Below, piece after piece: positions 1-12,106 of a stretch of 64,000 bases of DNA. The notes beneath the pieces are model-generated. The model was not told the DNA's origin. It searched no databases and saw only the letters and a list, made by a program, of their open reading frames with translations. The translations under genes were made by a program, and so were the position numbers. Positions within the stretch are counted from its first letter, which is position 1; the number at the start of each line of letters is the position of its first letter. Source of the DNA: Clitopilus passeckerianus (taxonomy: Eukaryota > Basidiomycota > Agaricomycetes > Agaricales > Entolomataceae). The stretch is from contig CALYLX010000124.1 of assembly GCA_944990035.1 (NCBI GenBank), positions 248,001 through 312,000 of the forward strand, given 5' to 3'.

Positions 1-2459
1 AAGATGTTGGTAGGCTTGGCGGGTCTGCTGTCTGGGTACGACGGGACGTTCGATTTCAAGAGCGGCGAGGTGTACCCGGAAACTGTTCCTTACATTGCAA
101 TGCGGGTTATGATGGCCTGCTTTGGCGTTGGGATGGTGCCGCTGGGCTGGTACACAGCTGTCGAGCTGGGTATGAGCACTTGGGCGTGTCATTTGGTTGC
201 TATGATGGTTCTCTTCGGTATGGTTCTCCCTATTTGACTATATGCTTGAGGCTCATCCGTAATACAGATGTCGGCTGGCTCTGCATATCGCGATTCATTC
301 TACTGGATTCAATGTTGCTATTCTTCACATTCCTTACCGTTTTCTGTCTCACAAAATTCCACAACCAACAACACCAGTACGTGTTGTGGACCGCTCATTA
401 GGGAATGTTACTAAATTTCTATTCCAATAGGTCATTCTCCTTCGATTGGTATATGTGGCTTCTATTCACCGGTATTTCAATTGGCTTGGTCACTAGGTAG
501 GTATATGCGCCATACTCCGCTGAATTATACTGATTCGCCGATTTACAGCGTCAAGATGGTTGGGCTTTTCGTCACCGCCCTCGTTGGAGTCTACACCATC
601 GAGGATCTCTGGCAGAAGTTTGGAGACCTGAAGATGTCGGTTGTATGTCTTGCCCAACCTTTTTCTCCAACTCTCTAGCTCACCTTTTTTCAGCGTGACC
701 AAGCTCGCCACTGGGCGGCTCGAATCATCTGCCTCATCGTCGTTCCTGTCCTCGTCTTCATGTTGTCCTTCAAGATCCACTTCCTCATCCTGAACCACTC
801 CGGACCTGGTGACTCCCAGATGAGCTCTCTCTTCCAAGCCAACCTGATTGGTAACGACTTTGCGCGCAACCCTCTCGGTAAGTGTATACATCTCACCCAG
901 AAGAGCTGCAGTTAACACCTTTCTTCCAGATATCGCCTTTGGCTCCAGACTCACCCTCAAGAATATCGGCTACGGAGGCGGTCTCCTGCACTCCCACGTG
1001 CAAACCTTCCCCGTCGGCTCCAACCAGCAGCAAGTCACCTGCTACCACTATAAAGACGACAACAACCACTGGAACATCCTCCCCCGCTGGGACGAGCCCG
1101 AATACAACCCCAACAACGAGCTCCGCTACCTCCAAGACGGGGACGTCATCCGCCTCTCGCATGCCCCCACCGGCCGGAACCTCCACTCGCACACTGTCCC
1201 TGCACCTATCACCAAGCTGCAGAATGAGGTGTCGTGCTATGGGAATACGACGGTTGGGGATGAGAAGGATTATTGGGTTGTGGAGGTCGTGGATGATATT
1301 AAGCGCGGACATAAGGTGGATAGGATCCATTCGCTCACGACGAGGTTGAGGTTCAAGCATTATCAACTTGGGTGCTACCTCCGTGCTGCGAATGTGAATT
1401 TGCCGCAGTGGGGGTTCAAGCAGATTGAGGTTACGTGCGATAAGGATAATAACCCGAAGGACGTGCATACCTATTGGAATGTGGAGAGTCATTGGAATGA
1501 TAGGCGTAGGTTTCACTTTTTTTCTCATAAATCCACTAAAGACTGATTGATGTATTTGTCGCAGTTCCTGCTGGTGATATGAAGCTCTATAGCTCCCCCT
1601 TCCTGCACGACTTCTGGCACCTCAACGTCGCTATGATGACCTCCAACAACGCTCTCGTCCCCGATCCCGACAAGGAAGATATCCTCGCTTCCAAACCCTT
1701 CGACTGGCCATTCCTCCACCTCGGACTGAGGATGTGCGGGTGGGGCGATACGCAGCTCAAGTATTACCTGCTTGGAACACCGGTCATTGCGTGGGGAGGA
1801 TCGGTCAGCTTGATCGTTGGTCTTGCGGCTTGTGGGATATATATTCTGAGGAAGCAGCGCAAGTATATTGATATGGATGCTCGTATGTGGATTTCTCAGC
1901 TCGAGGAATTACTCTTGGTGCTGATTGTGTCGCTTTGCAGGTGAATGGGACCACTTCATGTATGTTGGCAAGATTGCTTTCTTCGGATGGGCTTTCCACT
2001 ATGGTGCGCATCCTCTTGCATCTCTTGTGCCGCCTTGGTTGTTCTAACCTGCCCCACAGTGCCGTTCTTGATTATGGGTCGTGTCACCTATGTGCACCAC
2101 TACGTAAGCCTCTTTTCTTTCCTTCCTGAAATCGAACTTCTTGCTGACACCGAGTTCCAGCTCCCAACCCTCTACTTCTCAGTCCTGATGCTCGGCCACG
2201 TCCTCGACCACTTCATCTTCTCCGCCCGCCGGCTGACGCGGAAGACGAAACTGATATCCTTCGTTGTGTGTGCCACGTTGATCTTTGGCACCTTCTGGTG
2301 GTTCAAGGGCATGGCTTTCGGGATCAACGGTCCTGTCAAAGAACATTGGGGATTGCTCTGGCGTAAGGTAAGACTTACTTTTCCTTCGCTTGTGAGATGT
2401 GCAGAACTAGAACTGATTTGGTTGTTTCTTTGTAGAGCTGGAATATTTACGATGAGTGA
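1..2459 (+). CDS. Protein O-mannosyltransferase, Pmt2-like (5' truncated by window edge)
   Basis: Dolichyl-phosphate-mannose:protein mannosyltransferase, an ER membrane enzyme that starts O-mannosylation. The left edge cuts the gene; the frame is open from base 1 (KMLVGLAGLLSGYDG). Exons: 1-217, 268-376, 431-496, 549-642, 694-877, 930-1505, 1565-1882, 1941-2003, 2060-2103, 2161-2367, 2436-2459; together 634 codons including the stop. The sixth exon carries the MIR beta-trefoil repeats (GGLLHSHVQTFP, LHSH, GCYLRAAN). Hydrophobic segments lie on both sides (VGWLCISRFILLDSMLLFF; LISFVVCATLIFGTFWWF). The GGGLLHSHVQTFP form and the LPQWGFKQIEVTC end of MIR resemble the Pmt2 rather than the Pmt4 branch; this is from memory. 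It ends in SWNIYDE. Confidence 0.93.
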
Positions 2460-2957
2460 TATGGACATTATTTCGTAAAAAAAAAACACTAGTACTCGTG
2501 TACACACGTTGCTATAATATTATTATTATGCCGCCCAACTTTCATCTCATTAAGGACGTAGTGCTGTTCATTTATGTGCAAACCTGAAATCCGAAAACGG
2601 ATATTATTGAGAGCAACTATTAGACGTGCGTGTATTATTGTATGACTAGTGGTAGGTAAGTAATATAGGGTAAGTATGGCAGGGATCAACAACCCGCTCT
2701 AGGAAGTACAATCATCTCTAGAAATACAAAGCATGATACAAGGGTTTGGGAGGAAGTGAGTGGTGACAATTTGCTTTGTGTTGGTGGTTTGCATGCGAAA
2801 GGAAATGGAATAAAGGGATGTCAGAACTCGAATCGTCGAGGTCCGGGAATGCGGCGGGGTGAACTCGGGCCAGTTACAGTGCTAGCTCGTTTCCGTTGCC
2901 TGTTGCCAAAAAACCAAGAGGGGTCAGTTGGGATGTTCGGTGCTACCGGAGGAGGTT

Positions 2958-3441
2958 TTACGGTACATACGGGAGATCTTCAGGTCCATCGTCGGGGATC
3001 ATAACAATTCGAGACCTTGGCCTACGCAACCGAAAAGGAGGAGGCGACAGTGGTGTCGGGTAGTCCGGCCAAGTGTCTGTGTCGTAGGAAACGATTGGAT
3101 CTTCCGAATATGTGTGGTCGTCTACACAACTCCATACTGGGTTTGGAGGGGTCCGTACGTGTGCAGGCTTGGAGGCGGCAGTGTAGGAAGTATCGCAGTT
3201 GAGAAGATCAAAGTCTGCAATTTTCGGTAAAATTTTGTCGGTAAGCAGTATTGAAGGCTGCCGCTGTACAAGAAACTCGTTTTAGGAAATCGTAAGGAAA
3301 ACGGGAGAGATTTTCAAACATACCGAACAAACACTCTCCGAGCCTACGATTGTAGAGTGATCCGTCGTCGCGGACAACGAACACTCGGAAGACGAGCTCA
3401 AATTGGTTAGACTCGATTGCTTCGTTGCATAACCATGCCAT
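2958..3441 (-). CDS. Small hypothetical protein, two exons
   Basis: Not recognised. Reading from ATG at 3441: exon 1 3441-3270, intron with a GTACAG donor and TTGCAG acceptor, exon 2 3214-2958; 142 residues. The C-terminus is Pro/Asp-rich (IPDDGPEDLPYVP), with a basic RLRRPRSR patch before it. The frame is clean through both exons and the splice joins codons exactly, which is why I call it a gene. The 5' end is uncertain: another open frame on the same strand (3656-3442, beginning MMAFSFSLLSDRLDN) could be an upstream exon. No signal peptide or known domain is visible in the part called. Confidence 0.4.
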
Positions 3442-4421
3442 TGATGCTGCGCCACGGGCTCGAGGACGTCAACCAGGCTGGAAGGCTCTGGAGGCACGCT
3501 GGTGCGAGCTCGAGAACGCAATCTCCATGGTGTGGATGGACGATCGCAGGACATGGAATCCACATGTTTGTCAGTCGAGACATGAGAGAAAGATTGAAGA
3601 GCCGCCATCATGTTGTCTAAGCGATCAGAGAGCAAAGAAAAAGAGAACGCCATCATTGCGACTAATGCCTAGAATGTCAAGGCAGTCTGAGGCGCGCTGA
3701 GCTGGAAGGAAAAAGAAATGAGAGAAGGGGAGGGGGAAAACGGAGGGACAAGGAAAGAATGAGAACCCAGGTGGAGGTGGGAGCAATATAACATGAGGAC
3801 TCCAAGCGGAAATTTCATTTACGGACAATAAGCGACTTTGGACCGAGGCCATGCACAAATGTTCTTGACGACACGTTCCTTTCGAACAATGACTCAAACC
3901 GTTTCGATGAGGCACAATGGTCACAGTGGGAATTACAATTAGTGCCAGTGGGCGGCCCCGCCCTTGATACACTAAAATGGAACCCGGCCCTGCTCCCGAG
4001 TCAAATAAGGTAACCGATCGGTCAAAAAGGCGGTGAACCTTGAACGGGAGAACCGACCAAAAAAGCGGCTGTCAAAGTTCATGCATTCCGACGGACCATT
4101 AAGAAGTTTGTTGGTACAGGTTGTTACGCAACAGCTATGGTAACCTCAGAGAAGGGAAGGTCTTGCTTCCCACCAACGAATTGCCCACGGACAGTGTGGG
4201 GATTTTAGGAGTCAAGAGAACAATGGCCTGTGGGCACTATTGATGCAATGTTCTCGTTTGGGTTAGGAAGGAGTTAACAGGACCGAATGCCGAACCCGCA
4301 CCTCCACTCAAATGTACTCACTGCAGGGTTGTACGATCGGTCCGTAAGTACTCGGAAAAACAGAAAGTACGGTCGGAACTAGACTCACTCTACGTCAAGA
4401 GGAAGGTCGTCGATCGCTATG
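3442..4421. other. No confident gene
   Basis: Short open frames only. On the minus strand 3656-3442 reads openly for 72 codons and may be an extra 5' exon of the small gene just to its left. The remainder looks non-coding and holds the 3' flank of the helicase-like gene. Confidence 0.4.
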
Positions 4422-6008
4422 TCAAAGTCCCCTGGTGTCCAATTCGATCGTCATTCCCCGCGTCACGGTCAAGCTGTGCAGCCACGCACTTTCAATTTTC
4501 TTGAAAATCGGTACATCCTCAGAGGTCAGAAAACTAACGGCAGTTCCTTTGCGCCCAAACCCTCCTCGGGGTCCGATACGGTCGAAATACTCGTTTGGGT
4601 CAACAACGAAATCGTAGTTGACGATGGGCGTATTTTCCGGAATCGTATCGTCAACAGTCAACCTGGATCGATTGAATCCCAAAGTGGTGGTGATTAATAT
4701 GCGGACGGCCCCTGCTCGGAAGTCTTTCATGACGGCTCCAAGTCTGGACACCTCAAACGAATTTAGGTCCTAGTGGCGCCAGAACATATCTTCAGTGCAT
4801 GATAAAGATGTCATAGCAGAAATGATTTACCACAGCACGAGCTGAAAATTTCTTCTCGAGAAGATTCTGTTCTACCCATTGGACTTTCTCCACTGTATTG
4901 CAAAATAATATCAATGACGCATGTTTAGCAATCTCGAGTAGATCGAGTAGGGTCTCGAATTTCCACTCTTCCCTCTCAACAGACACATAGAAGTGGTTGA
5001 CACGTTCTTTCTCGGGAAACGGCAGCCGCCTCGCGGTGACCCTCACCGGGTCCTGAGTGAGCTGCTCAGCAAGGGCAGACAGCTCTGATACTTGCGTTTC
5101 CGGAACGTAACTCGACACGAAAAGTGTCTGGACGTTGCTCGGTAAAAGCTGGTAAACTGAAAATTAATTAATCCAGGGCCATCTCACATGAACCGTCTTG
5201 GATGTGCTCACCGTCCAAAAGCTGGTCTTTCATCATGAATCTGCCGACGATGTCTGTGGCACCATCGAAGAATATGACCTTCACGTTTTTCGCCGCGCTG
5301 GGCAATTTCCTAAGGAGCATTAGGACTCGACTAGGGGTGCCGACAAGAACGTGGACCCCATCTTCACGCAGGGTTAATACGTCCTCTTCCACGTTGATGA
5401 CTCGGAGGCATCGCGTGTTCATGAAACCACCTAGCTCTGCTAATGTCCTGCGTATGCAGTCAGCTAGTTCTCGGGTCCCAGACAAGATGATAGCCTGAAG
5501 CCGGTTGTTTGGTGTGATCTCCAGCTATGAACACGTATAAGATTAAATAATGATCAATGAAGGGAAGAATACCACCCTCTGTAGAATGGGCACTAGAAAA
5601 GCACATGGATCAGGGGCGTAGGGTCCCAGTTCGACGACCATATCCTTGCCTTGTATAATTGGCAAGGCCGTACGCTTTAGAATTTCACCGGGTGGGTCAA
5701 GTCTGAGGTTCTTTGAGCGTCAGACCATGTTCAGGTATTCAGGCAAGATTTTTGGGTACCGATCGCGGCGGAAATAATTTCGGATTCCATCAAGGACGCC
5801 TAGTTTAAGCCTCATTTCTTCGTAGCTTCAGATCGTACGAGGGGTCATTTGCATTAGTATTGGGAACGGCAATTCTTTACCCATACCTTTCCGCGATTTC
5901 CCCAGTTGTGAGGACTTCATATCCAGGAGATTTAGGGTATTTGTGACTGGACGAGTCAGATTGTCACAATATACCACATGTACATCGGCGAGCTCTCACG
6001 TACCTCAT
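4422..6008 (-). CDS. eIF4A/DEAD-box helicase-like protein with degenerate motifs
   Basis: Clear eIF4A-type fold order, but the catalytic motifs are changed. Exons: 6008-6004, 5946-5887, 5825-5760, 5702-5576, 5524-5212, 5156-4831, 4769-4422. They total 1245 nt, giving 414 residues, the normal eIF4A length (about 400). The motif I region reads KDMVVELGPYAPDPCAF where AxxGxGKT is expected. Ia is GTRELA, close to normal (PTRELA); Ib is TPSRV. Motif II is FFDGATD instead of DEAD. Motif III is SSY instead of SAT. Motif VI is DRIGPRGGFGRKG instead of HRIGRGGRFGRKG. An intact frame with loss of ATP-binding and hydrolysis residues suggests a non-catalytic paralogue, or a gene drifting without stops yet. 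The first exon is only 5 nt (ATGAG). Confidence 0.85.
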
Positions 6009-6843
6009 CAGAAGAGTTCTAAGAGTTCTGAGCCTGCGAAAGTGTACGCGTGCATGAGAATACTCCTCGAAGGTAGGTCAGAACGACTCATCGCCCCGAT
6101 GGAGGCACCCTGCTCGCTTCCATCAAAGGCGGTGCAGTGTGATGCGTATCAGTGGATATTTGGCACGAACGCCGAAAGAAAACAAGCCCTCTGCTTGAAC
6201 GTTTAACGAACCGTTATCACTCTGGCTAAGCGCTCAAGTATTTAATCGATGCGTTCCCTTACTTGAGCTTTATGTTTCCTCTGTCATGAATGGGCCCTCA
6301 CCTCATCCATATCAAGAAGAACTCAGGACCCCTGATCTTCCAAAACTCAGCTCTTAGTCGATTATATGAATTGAATGCTTGAAGTCATAACGGCTTCACC
6401 TTCTTCAGCGTAGGCACGAAATAAAGCCTCAAGGAACATCATGTGCTGGCCTTCTGATAGTGTCCTCTTTTAATGCCCCGTTCGAAGCTTTTGGTTCGAT
6501 TGAGACCAACGGATAGGAACAACTATAGGTGATGAATTGTCGATCTCTAGACGCACGCTTACACCACGAGGTAGCCTTCTTATGGGCCGCAGCACGCATT
6601 ATCCACGCAACGATTGATCTATACGAAGAGATATCACTTTGATAAGGACTGGGGTTGGTATAAATGCCTCAAGGTCGAACTTTCACCCGTTTCCAGCGCT
6701 GCATCTCTCCAGCAGCTTACGACTCAGGCCAGGTGCAGTGTGACCCTCACATTGCGAAGATGTCACCACTTGTCTTTTTTCTACCCCTCTAGCCTGAAAG
6801 GACTCTGATATCAAACCCTCTCATCGGTCTAGTTCCATTTTTA
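6009..6843. other. Divergent intergenic region
   Basis: Lies between the helicase-like gene (leftward) and the HeLo-like gene (rightward), so both promoters should be here. Short open frames (5943-6206, 6614-6808) show no recognisable protein. No strong repeat seen. Confidence 0.5.
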
Positions 6844-8010
6844 GTGTCTAGGATGCCCAGATTCTTTCGCATCTTCTCCAGGTTGTCTAAGTCTCGCGCA
6901 AGCTCAAAATCAATCGCCAATGCTCCTAGCAGCAAAAAACCTTCAGAGCCAAGCGTCGCTGCCAAAGAACAGGCATTTACTATTGGTACCGCCAAACAAC
7001 CTACGATCAGAAACTCTTTGATCTTCCTCGCAACTATCGCAGCCAATGCTCCCGTCCCGTTCATTAAGCTAGCGGCGGTCGCTCTGATCGAGATTAATCA
7101 GCGATTCGACGTATGTTTTTACGGCGCTGGCATTTTACACCTCTTAAATGAGGCTTAAATCGTATCATAGGACATGAACCTCAATCAACAGCAGGCGCAA
7201 GAGCTGCTCGATGACACGAAAGCCTTCGTATACGTAGCCGCTAGGAGCACTGATAAAATCAACGATCCCGGGATTAGCGAGGAATTCATGAAGTGAGATA
7301 GGATTCCAAGCATGCCGAACCGTTCTGAGTCGAACTCTAGCCGTGTGCGGTCTATCCTGAAGGATATGCCCGAGAAGTCAAACGCCATTTCCAGAGGGGT
7401 GAATGCTTACAGTACTCGAGACCTACTCTCTCGCCTCAAGCAGCGACTAGATAGCGCCATTCAGCTCCTTCAGGTAGGTAATTTGCCCGGATTCACGACG
7501 ACGTCGAACTCAACGCACACAGGCTGGTCTTCAACTATCATTGGTACAGGATATGCAACAGTTCAAGGAATGGAGCACGTCGATGGATAGAAATAAGGGC
7601 GATGGCGATCTTGTTAGAGAGCAGTTAGACCTGACAATTAGTGCGTAATCCGAATTGTCCATAAGATGGGTTATGCCTGCTAATCCCTAGAGCAGAGGCT
7701 GGAGGAAACATCAAGATGGATTCGGAAGCAGCGAACAGAGTCAAACTGACTCTGAGTGACTCTAACTTCAGTGCGTTTCCCTACCAGTTCTGAAGCGGAC
7801 AGCTCTAACATAAACTCGACCCAGCGACGGGACAGGCATTTAGTCAGCGCATCCAAGGTGCTGCCGTTCAAGATACAACGACTGGGACATTCATCGGTAC
7901 GTGCGGGTTTTTCGGTAGGGATAAAATCCCTTCTAAACATGTCCCCTCAAGATGCAGTGGGAGATATCGACATGTCTGCCTTTGCAACTGGTACTCCCCA
8001 CATGTCATAG
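6844..8010 (+). CDS. Small all-helical protein resembling the N-terminal adaptor (HeLo-like) domain of fungal STAND/NLR proteins
   Basis: Seven exons: 6844-7110, 7171-7292, 7341-7473, 7523-7640, 7693-7755, 7825-7896, 7952-8010; 834 nt, 277 residues. After a basic N-terminus (MSRMPRFFRIFSRLSKSR) comes a run typical of the four-helix domains at the front of basidiomycete NACHT/WD40 or kinase proteins (ANAPVPFIKLAAVALIEINQ, then QQQAQELLDDTKAFVYVAAR, then LLSRLKQRLDSAIQLLQ). No NTPase or repeat domain follows, so it is a stand-alone module. The TGA at 7294 is removed by a GTGAGA...CTAG intron. Family assignment is from the helical pattern only; a membrane or signalling role would be inference. 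Confidence 0.65.
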
Positions 8011-8360
8011 TTCAAATAGTACGGGAAGTCAGCATTACATATTTTCCCAGTTTTGTCTTGAGTTTGGTGGCATAACTGTATCTTCTGGCTACCTATCGTG
8101 CCCTTGCAATGTTAAATAGAGTAACGAAATGCCTCGGTACCAATGCTTCCGCGAGTGGAGACAGAGCCTGTGCGAATAGAGGTCCATTCGCTCCAATCCG
8201 CGTTTAGCTGCTGAGCGCTGAGCTTGAAGCTCAAGTTGAGGTTGGCTGTCGCGCCTTCTTGGCCATGTGTTTGGTTCCGACGCCAAAGACAAACACGTCC
8301 CCTGCTTTCCTACCACGACCATCGCCAAGCACGGTTGACTGGTACCCACTGAAGAACGCA

Positions 8361-9282
8361 ATGAGCTCCCATATATCAATGGACGAAGAGGTTCGCCTCT
8401 ATACAAACAACGCAGAACGTGAGAAGTACAACAATCTTGCAACTCTATTCGGGATCATCGTATCTCTGGATTACCTCGAACGGGCATTCGTACGGGATTC
8501 CATAACCGCTGCAGAGTGAGTCATTCTACATGGTAACTGAATGCTGGCTCTAAGCTACCTCTGTCTCGAAGAGGTACTCGCCAGCCTGCACGAGGTTGAT
8601 CGCCCAGTACAAGACGATGTTGAAGTTACTTGGAGGTGAGGTTCCATCCGTGGAGGAGTTCATGCAACGGTATCGCGTATGTTGTTTGTATTTTCTGGCG
8701 CCTGAGGTGTATTCAAGTCTGGTCAGATGGATCACCCTGCTGCCCTGCAGCGGCTCAAGGTTGGCGTCCCGGCCACTGTAGAACACTCCAGCGAAGCCGG
8801 CCCGGAGACGAGCAAATGGGTTGCTGAGACGACTCAGGTGTGTGATCCACCGCGTGCCAACCCCCATGCCGTTTGCTAACTCTTTTGTGCAGAGCTTTAT
8901 CACCTTTATGGATGCCCTCAAGCTCCGGTTACGTGCTAAGGATCAACTGCATCCAATCTTGCAAGACCTTGTCACCAGCTATGCACGCTTCAAAGGTAGC
9001 AAAGACCTTGAAGGCAAAAGCAAGATGGTTAGCTGGTACGTATCCGAGTTTCTTCGTGACTTTTATACCTTTGCCCACTGTTGTTACCACTCACTAGGCT
9101 CATCACGTTGAATGGTATGAGGGCCTCGGACGAGATATCAGAAGAGCAATCACGACAGGTATGTCCAGGCTTTTCGCGTCATACCATGTCTTTAATCCTC
9201 TCGTCAGCTGTTATTTGATGTAGATCATGCTTATGCCGAATTCCTGCGGAGCCTGAGTGGTGGCAGAGACGATTCCAGTTGA
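8361..9282 (+). CDS. VPS28: Vacuolar protein sorting-associated protein 28 (ESCRT-I subunit)
   Basis: ESCRT-I subunit that links the complex to ESCRT-II in endosomal sorting of ubiquitinated cargo. Exons: 8361-8515, 8574-8676, 8727-8837, 8893-9035, 9098-9158, 9208-9282; 648 nt, 215 residues, close to the usual about 220. The N-terminal core reads EEVRLYTNNAEREKYNNLA, then LERAFVRDSITAAEY and CTRLIAQYKTML. The C-terminal four-helix domain includes FITFMDALKLRLRAKDQLHP, MVSWLITLNGMRASDEISEE and LLFDVDHAYAEFL. The start at 8361 (MSSHISMDEEV) is chosen because the conserved EEV-LY segment follows at once; an ATG at 8259 in the same frame is possible. Its 3' part is duplicated near 12.1 kb. Confidence 0.93.
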
Positions 9283-12035
9283 ACGGCTTTTCCCTGCTTC
9301 GTTATCATCATCATTTGTTCGTTACTGCTTCACAATACAGCAGAATACACATCCCACTCTTCTTTTGATCAGATCCTTTGACCGACCATTAGGCTTAAGC
9401 CTGTCAGGATTTGGACCGAATTTGTGACAACTCAACATGATGTACGCGGACGCGTCATATGTGCGCGTCGCCTTGGCATACCACCCGCTAGCCATGCTTT
9501 AGGTTTATCTTAAGTCTACATCAAGACAAATATCGCCGGTTTCCCAAAGAAGAACTAGGTCTTACTTTTACTTAAAGAGCAATGGCGTCCTGACGCTTGT
9601 GTCGTTTACCTCTTCCAACGATGGATATCAATATCTGTGCCTCGTCCTCGCTACGAGCTCTCCTTCTGGGTGCCGGCCTGGTCTACATTGGCACGCGCCT
9701 CTACGAAGCCCTCGTTACTCGACATAAAGTACGTCCTTACCTCTCGTAGGTGGTTGCAGGAGTGACCTAATCCTCATATTCTAGTTGAGACATATACCTA
9801 CTGTTGGCCCGTCTGGTTTCTTCACGTCATATCTCGGTGTTGTACAGTTCCTCAAGAATGCACCAGGGGTGCTTCAGGAAGGTTACGCAAAGGTGGATAT
9901 TAGGCCCATAATTACCCTCCCATGGGTCCTAACCATCGGCATTAGTATCGAGGAAATGCTTTCAAAATCCCAATGATGACCAAATGGGTTGTTGTCATTA
10001 GTGGACGGGATCGAGTGGACGAGCTACGAAAGGCTCCGGATGAAGAGGTCTCAATCCTGGAAGCTGTCAACGAAGTGAGAAATTTAACTTCTGGGACAAT
10101 ATGACAACAATGTTTAATTGAGCTAGGTTTTACAAGTCCAACACACACTAGGCTACGAAATCGCCTATGATCCATATCATATCACGACTATTCGCACCCC
10201 ACTCACTCGAAACATCGCTATTCGATTCCAAGACATCATAGACGAAATTGCAGTCGGATTCTCTGAGAGTATTCCTGCGGCTGAGGGTAGGAGTCGCCCG
10301 TCAATTCCTTGCCAAGGTCTTTGATATTTTACCGTTTAGAATGGTCTAGGATCACCGTCGTTTCGTTAGTTAGAGACATAACATGCCGAACTAGTAATCG
10401 ATTCTTCGTCGGCTTGCCGCTATGTTAGTAGACCCGACCATATCTCAGCAAGCTTAACCAAACTCATTTGTTACCCAGGTCGAGACAAGGACTACAGGAA
10501 GCTGAACATCGATTTCACGATGGACGTTGTTAAAAACGGCTGCATTATACGCCTCTTTCCAGAGTTCCTTCGTCCGTAAGTTGTCCTGGCTCTACGTCCC
10601 TAATACTTACTCAACACAGACATTACTACGTTAGACTCGTTGCCCGATGCATAGGAAACGTTTCATCGAGCATTGAGCAAGGGGTGAAGTACCTTGGCCC
10701 CATGATTCAAGAACGTCTCGACAAAGACGCGAAGTACGGGCCAAAATGGGAAGGAAGGCCGGTATGTCGTCTATATCCTTCGCTGTTGAAACAACCCATA
10801 AGCCTCCTTCTCTTCAGAATGATCTGATCAGCTGGCTGTTGGACACGGCGGAGGAGCATAACAAGGAACTTAGGGACCTGGCCCTTCGGGTGCTCACCGT
10901 CAATTTCGCTGCGATTCATACGACCTCCATGGTGGGCGTTTAAATCTGCGAGTTGCTCGTGAAACTAATGTCAAATTGATTGCAGACATTCACGCAAATA
11001 CTCTTCGATCTAGCCAAGCACCCTGAATACATCCCAGAGCTACGCGAAGAGATCGAAGCCGTTGTACAAGCCGAAGGTCTAACAAAACTTTCACTCCTCA
11101 AACTGGTGAAAGTCGATAGCTTCATCAAGGAATCTCAACGTATTGGAGGGATATTAGCTCGTACGCAGGAGCCCTGCCTGACAGAGACTGCCCTGCTAAC
11201 GCCTGTTTCACAGTCTCATTTCAACGAGTCATGCTCAAGGACTTCAAATTTTCTGATGGTCTTACTATTCCGAAAAGAACTTTCATTTCCGTACCGAACA
11301 TTGAAATGCAGTTGGATGAGGCAAGCCCTTACTCTGTTCGTTCTCGCCACGTTTTCTGAAGTCAATCGTGATAGGAGCATTACAGCAATCCCCAGACGTT
11401 CGATGGCTACAGATTCCTAAGAACGGGGGAGAAGACCGATCAGTTTAATAAACATTCTATGGTGGCCCTCACAACAGATTACATGATCTTTGGGTCTGGA
11501 CGTCACGCTTGGTAAGGCTCTCCTTCCCACCAGCTCTTGTCCATCGCTAACTCTACGCGACCACAGTCCAGGGCGATTCTTCGCTGTGGACGAGATCAAA
11601 GCATCCCTTGTCCACATATTGTTGAATTACGACATAATGCTCGATCCCGACGCACCTCCGTTCAAGAACTTGTGGTTCGGCACCAGTGCGCTTCCAGATC
11701 CTGCAGCGACTCTCATGATCCGTAAAAGGAGGAATAGGTCCAGTTAGCTAGTTGGACCCTGTATTATATATCAACTACACCCAACATTGTACCGCACAAA
11801 GCATTCCATTTTCTCAAGCCATACCGCGTTGTCGCAAGGTCCATTTTGGGACACACGTTATTTGCCCCTATTTGTTGGAATCCTCATGTTGCAAGTTGCC
11901 GCCCTTCGGCCAACCTCAGTCCTGGATCTTTCTCGCTTCCAACAATTCAAATTGGCTTTCAATCGGCAATGGGCAAGAAGGTTCCAAAGGACCCTATGTG
12001 TCTGCAAGGCTTGACTTGACTTGATGACTACCTTC
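8680..12035 (+). repeat. Tandem segmental duplication, unit 1 (VPS28 3' part + P450)
   Basis: From inside VPS28 intron 2, through the P450 and about 280 bp of its 3' flank, this unit is recognisably homologous to 12107-15370 in the same order and orientation. Matching landmarks are VPS28 exon 4-6 words, the stretch before each P450 start (GAGCAATGGCGTCCTGACGC in both) and the 3' flank phrase CCATTTTGGGACAC. Boundaries are approximate. Confidence 0.8.
9621..11747 (+). CDS. Cytochrome P450, tandem copy 1
   Basis: Membrane-anchored fungal monooxygenase. Twelve exons: 9621-9728, 9785-9892, 9946-10074, 10127-10286, 10340-10423, 10479-10575, 10620-10761, 10818-10931, 10986-11160, 11214-11320, 11375-11511, 11567-11747; 1542 nt, 513 residues. 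An N-terminal hydrophobic anchor (LRALLLGAGLVYIG) is followed by the proline hinge RHIPTVGPSG. The I-helix reads NFAAIHTTSM (A-x-x-x-T-T), the K-helix ESQR is in SFIKESQRIGG, and the haem loop is FGSGRHACPGRFF, split by the last intron between the two bases TG and T of the Cys codon. It resembles the ent-kaurene-oxidase-like P450s common in Agaricomycetes; substrate unknown. The intron after 11320 starts GC instead of GT. Confidence 0.93.
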
Positions 12036-12106
12036 TCGGATTTCAAGATGAGGTAGCCAAAGAATTATTTGACAATCGTAATGTGGTCCGGGACAGCCGT
12101 ATCGGG

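Noticed and set aside
893..1528. 211-codon open frame on the minus strand
   Set aside because: Lies antisense to the MIR-domain exon of the PMT gene; a codon-bias shadow with no recognisable content.
7294..7296. Premature TGA in the HeLo-like gene
   Set aside because: Falls within a normal GT-AG intron (7293-7340); removing it keeps frame through the gene.
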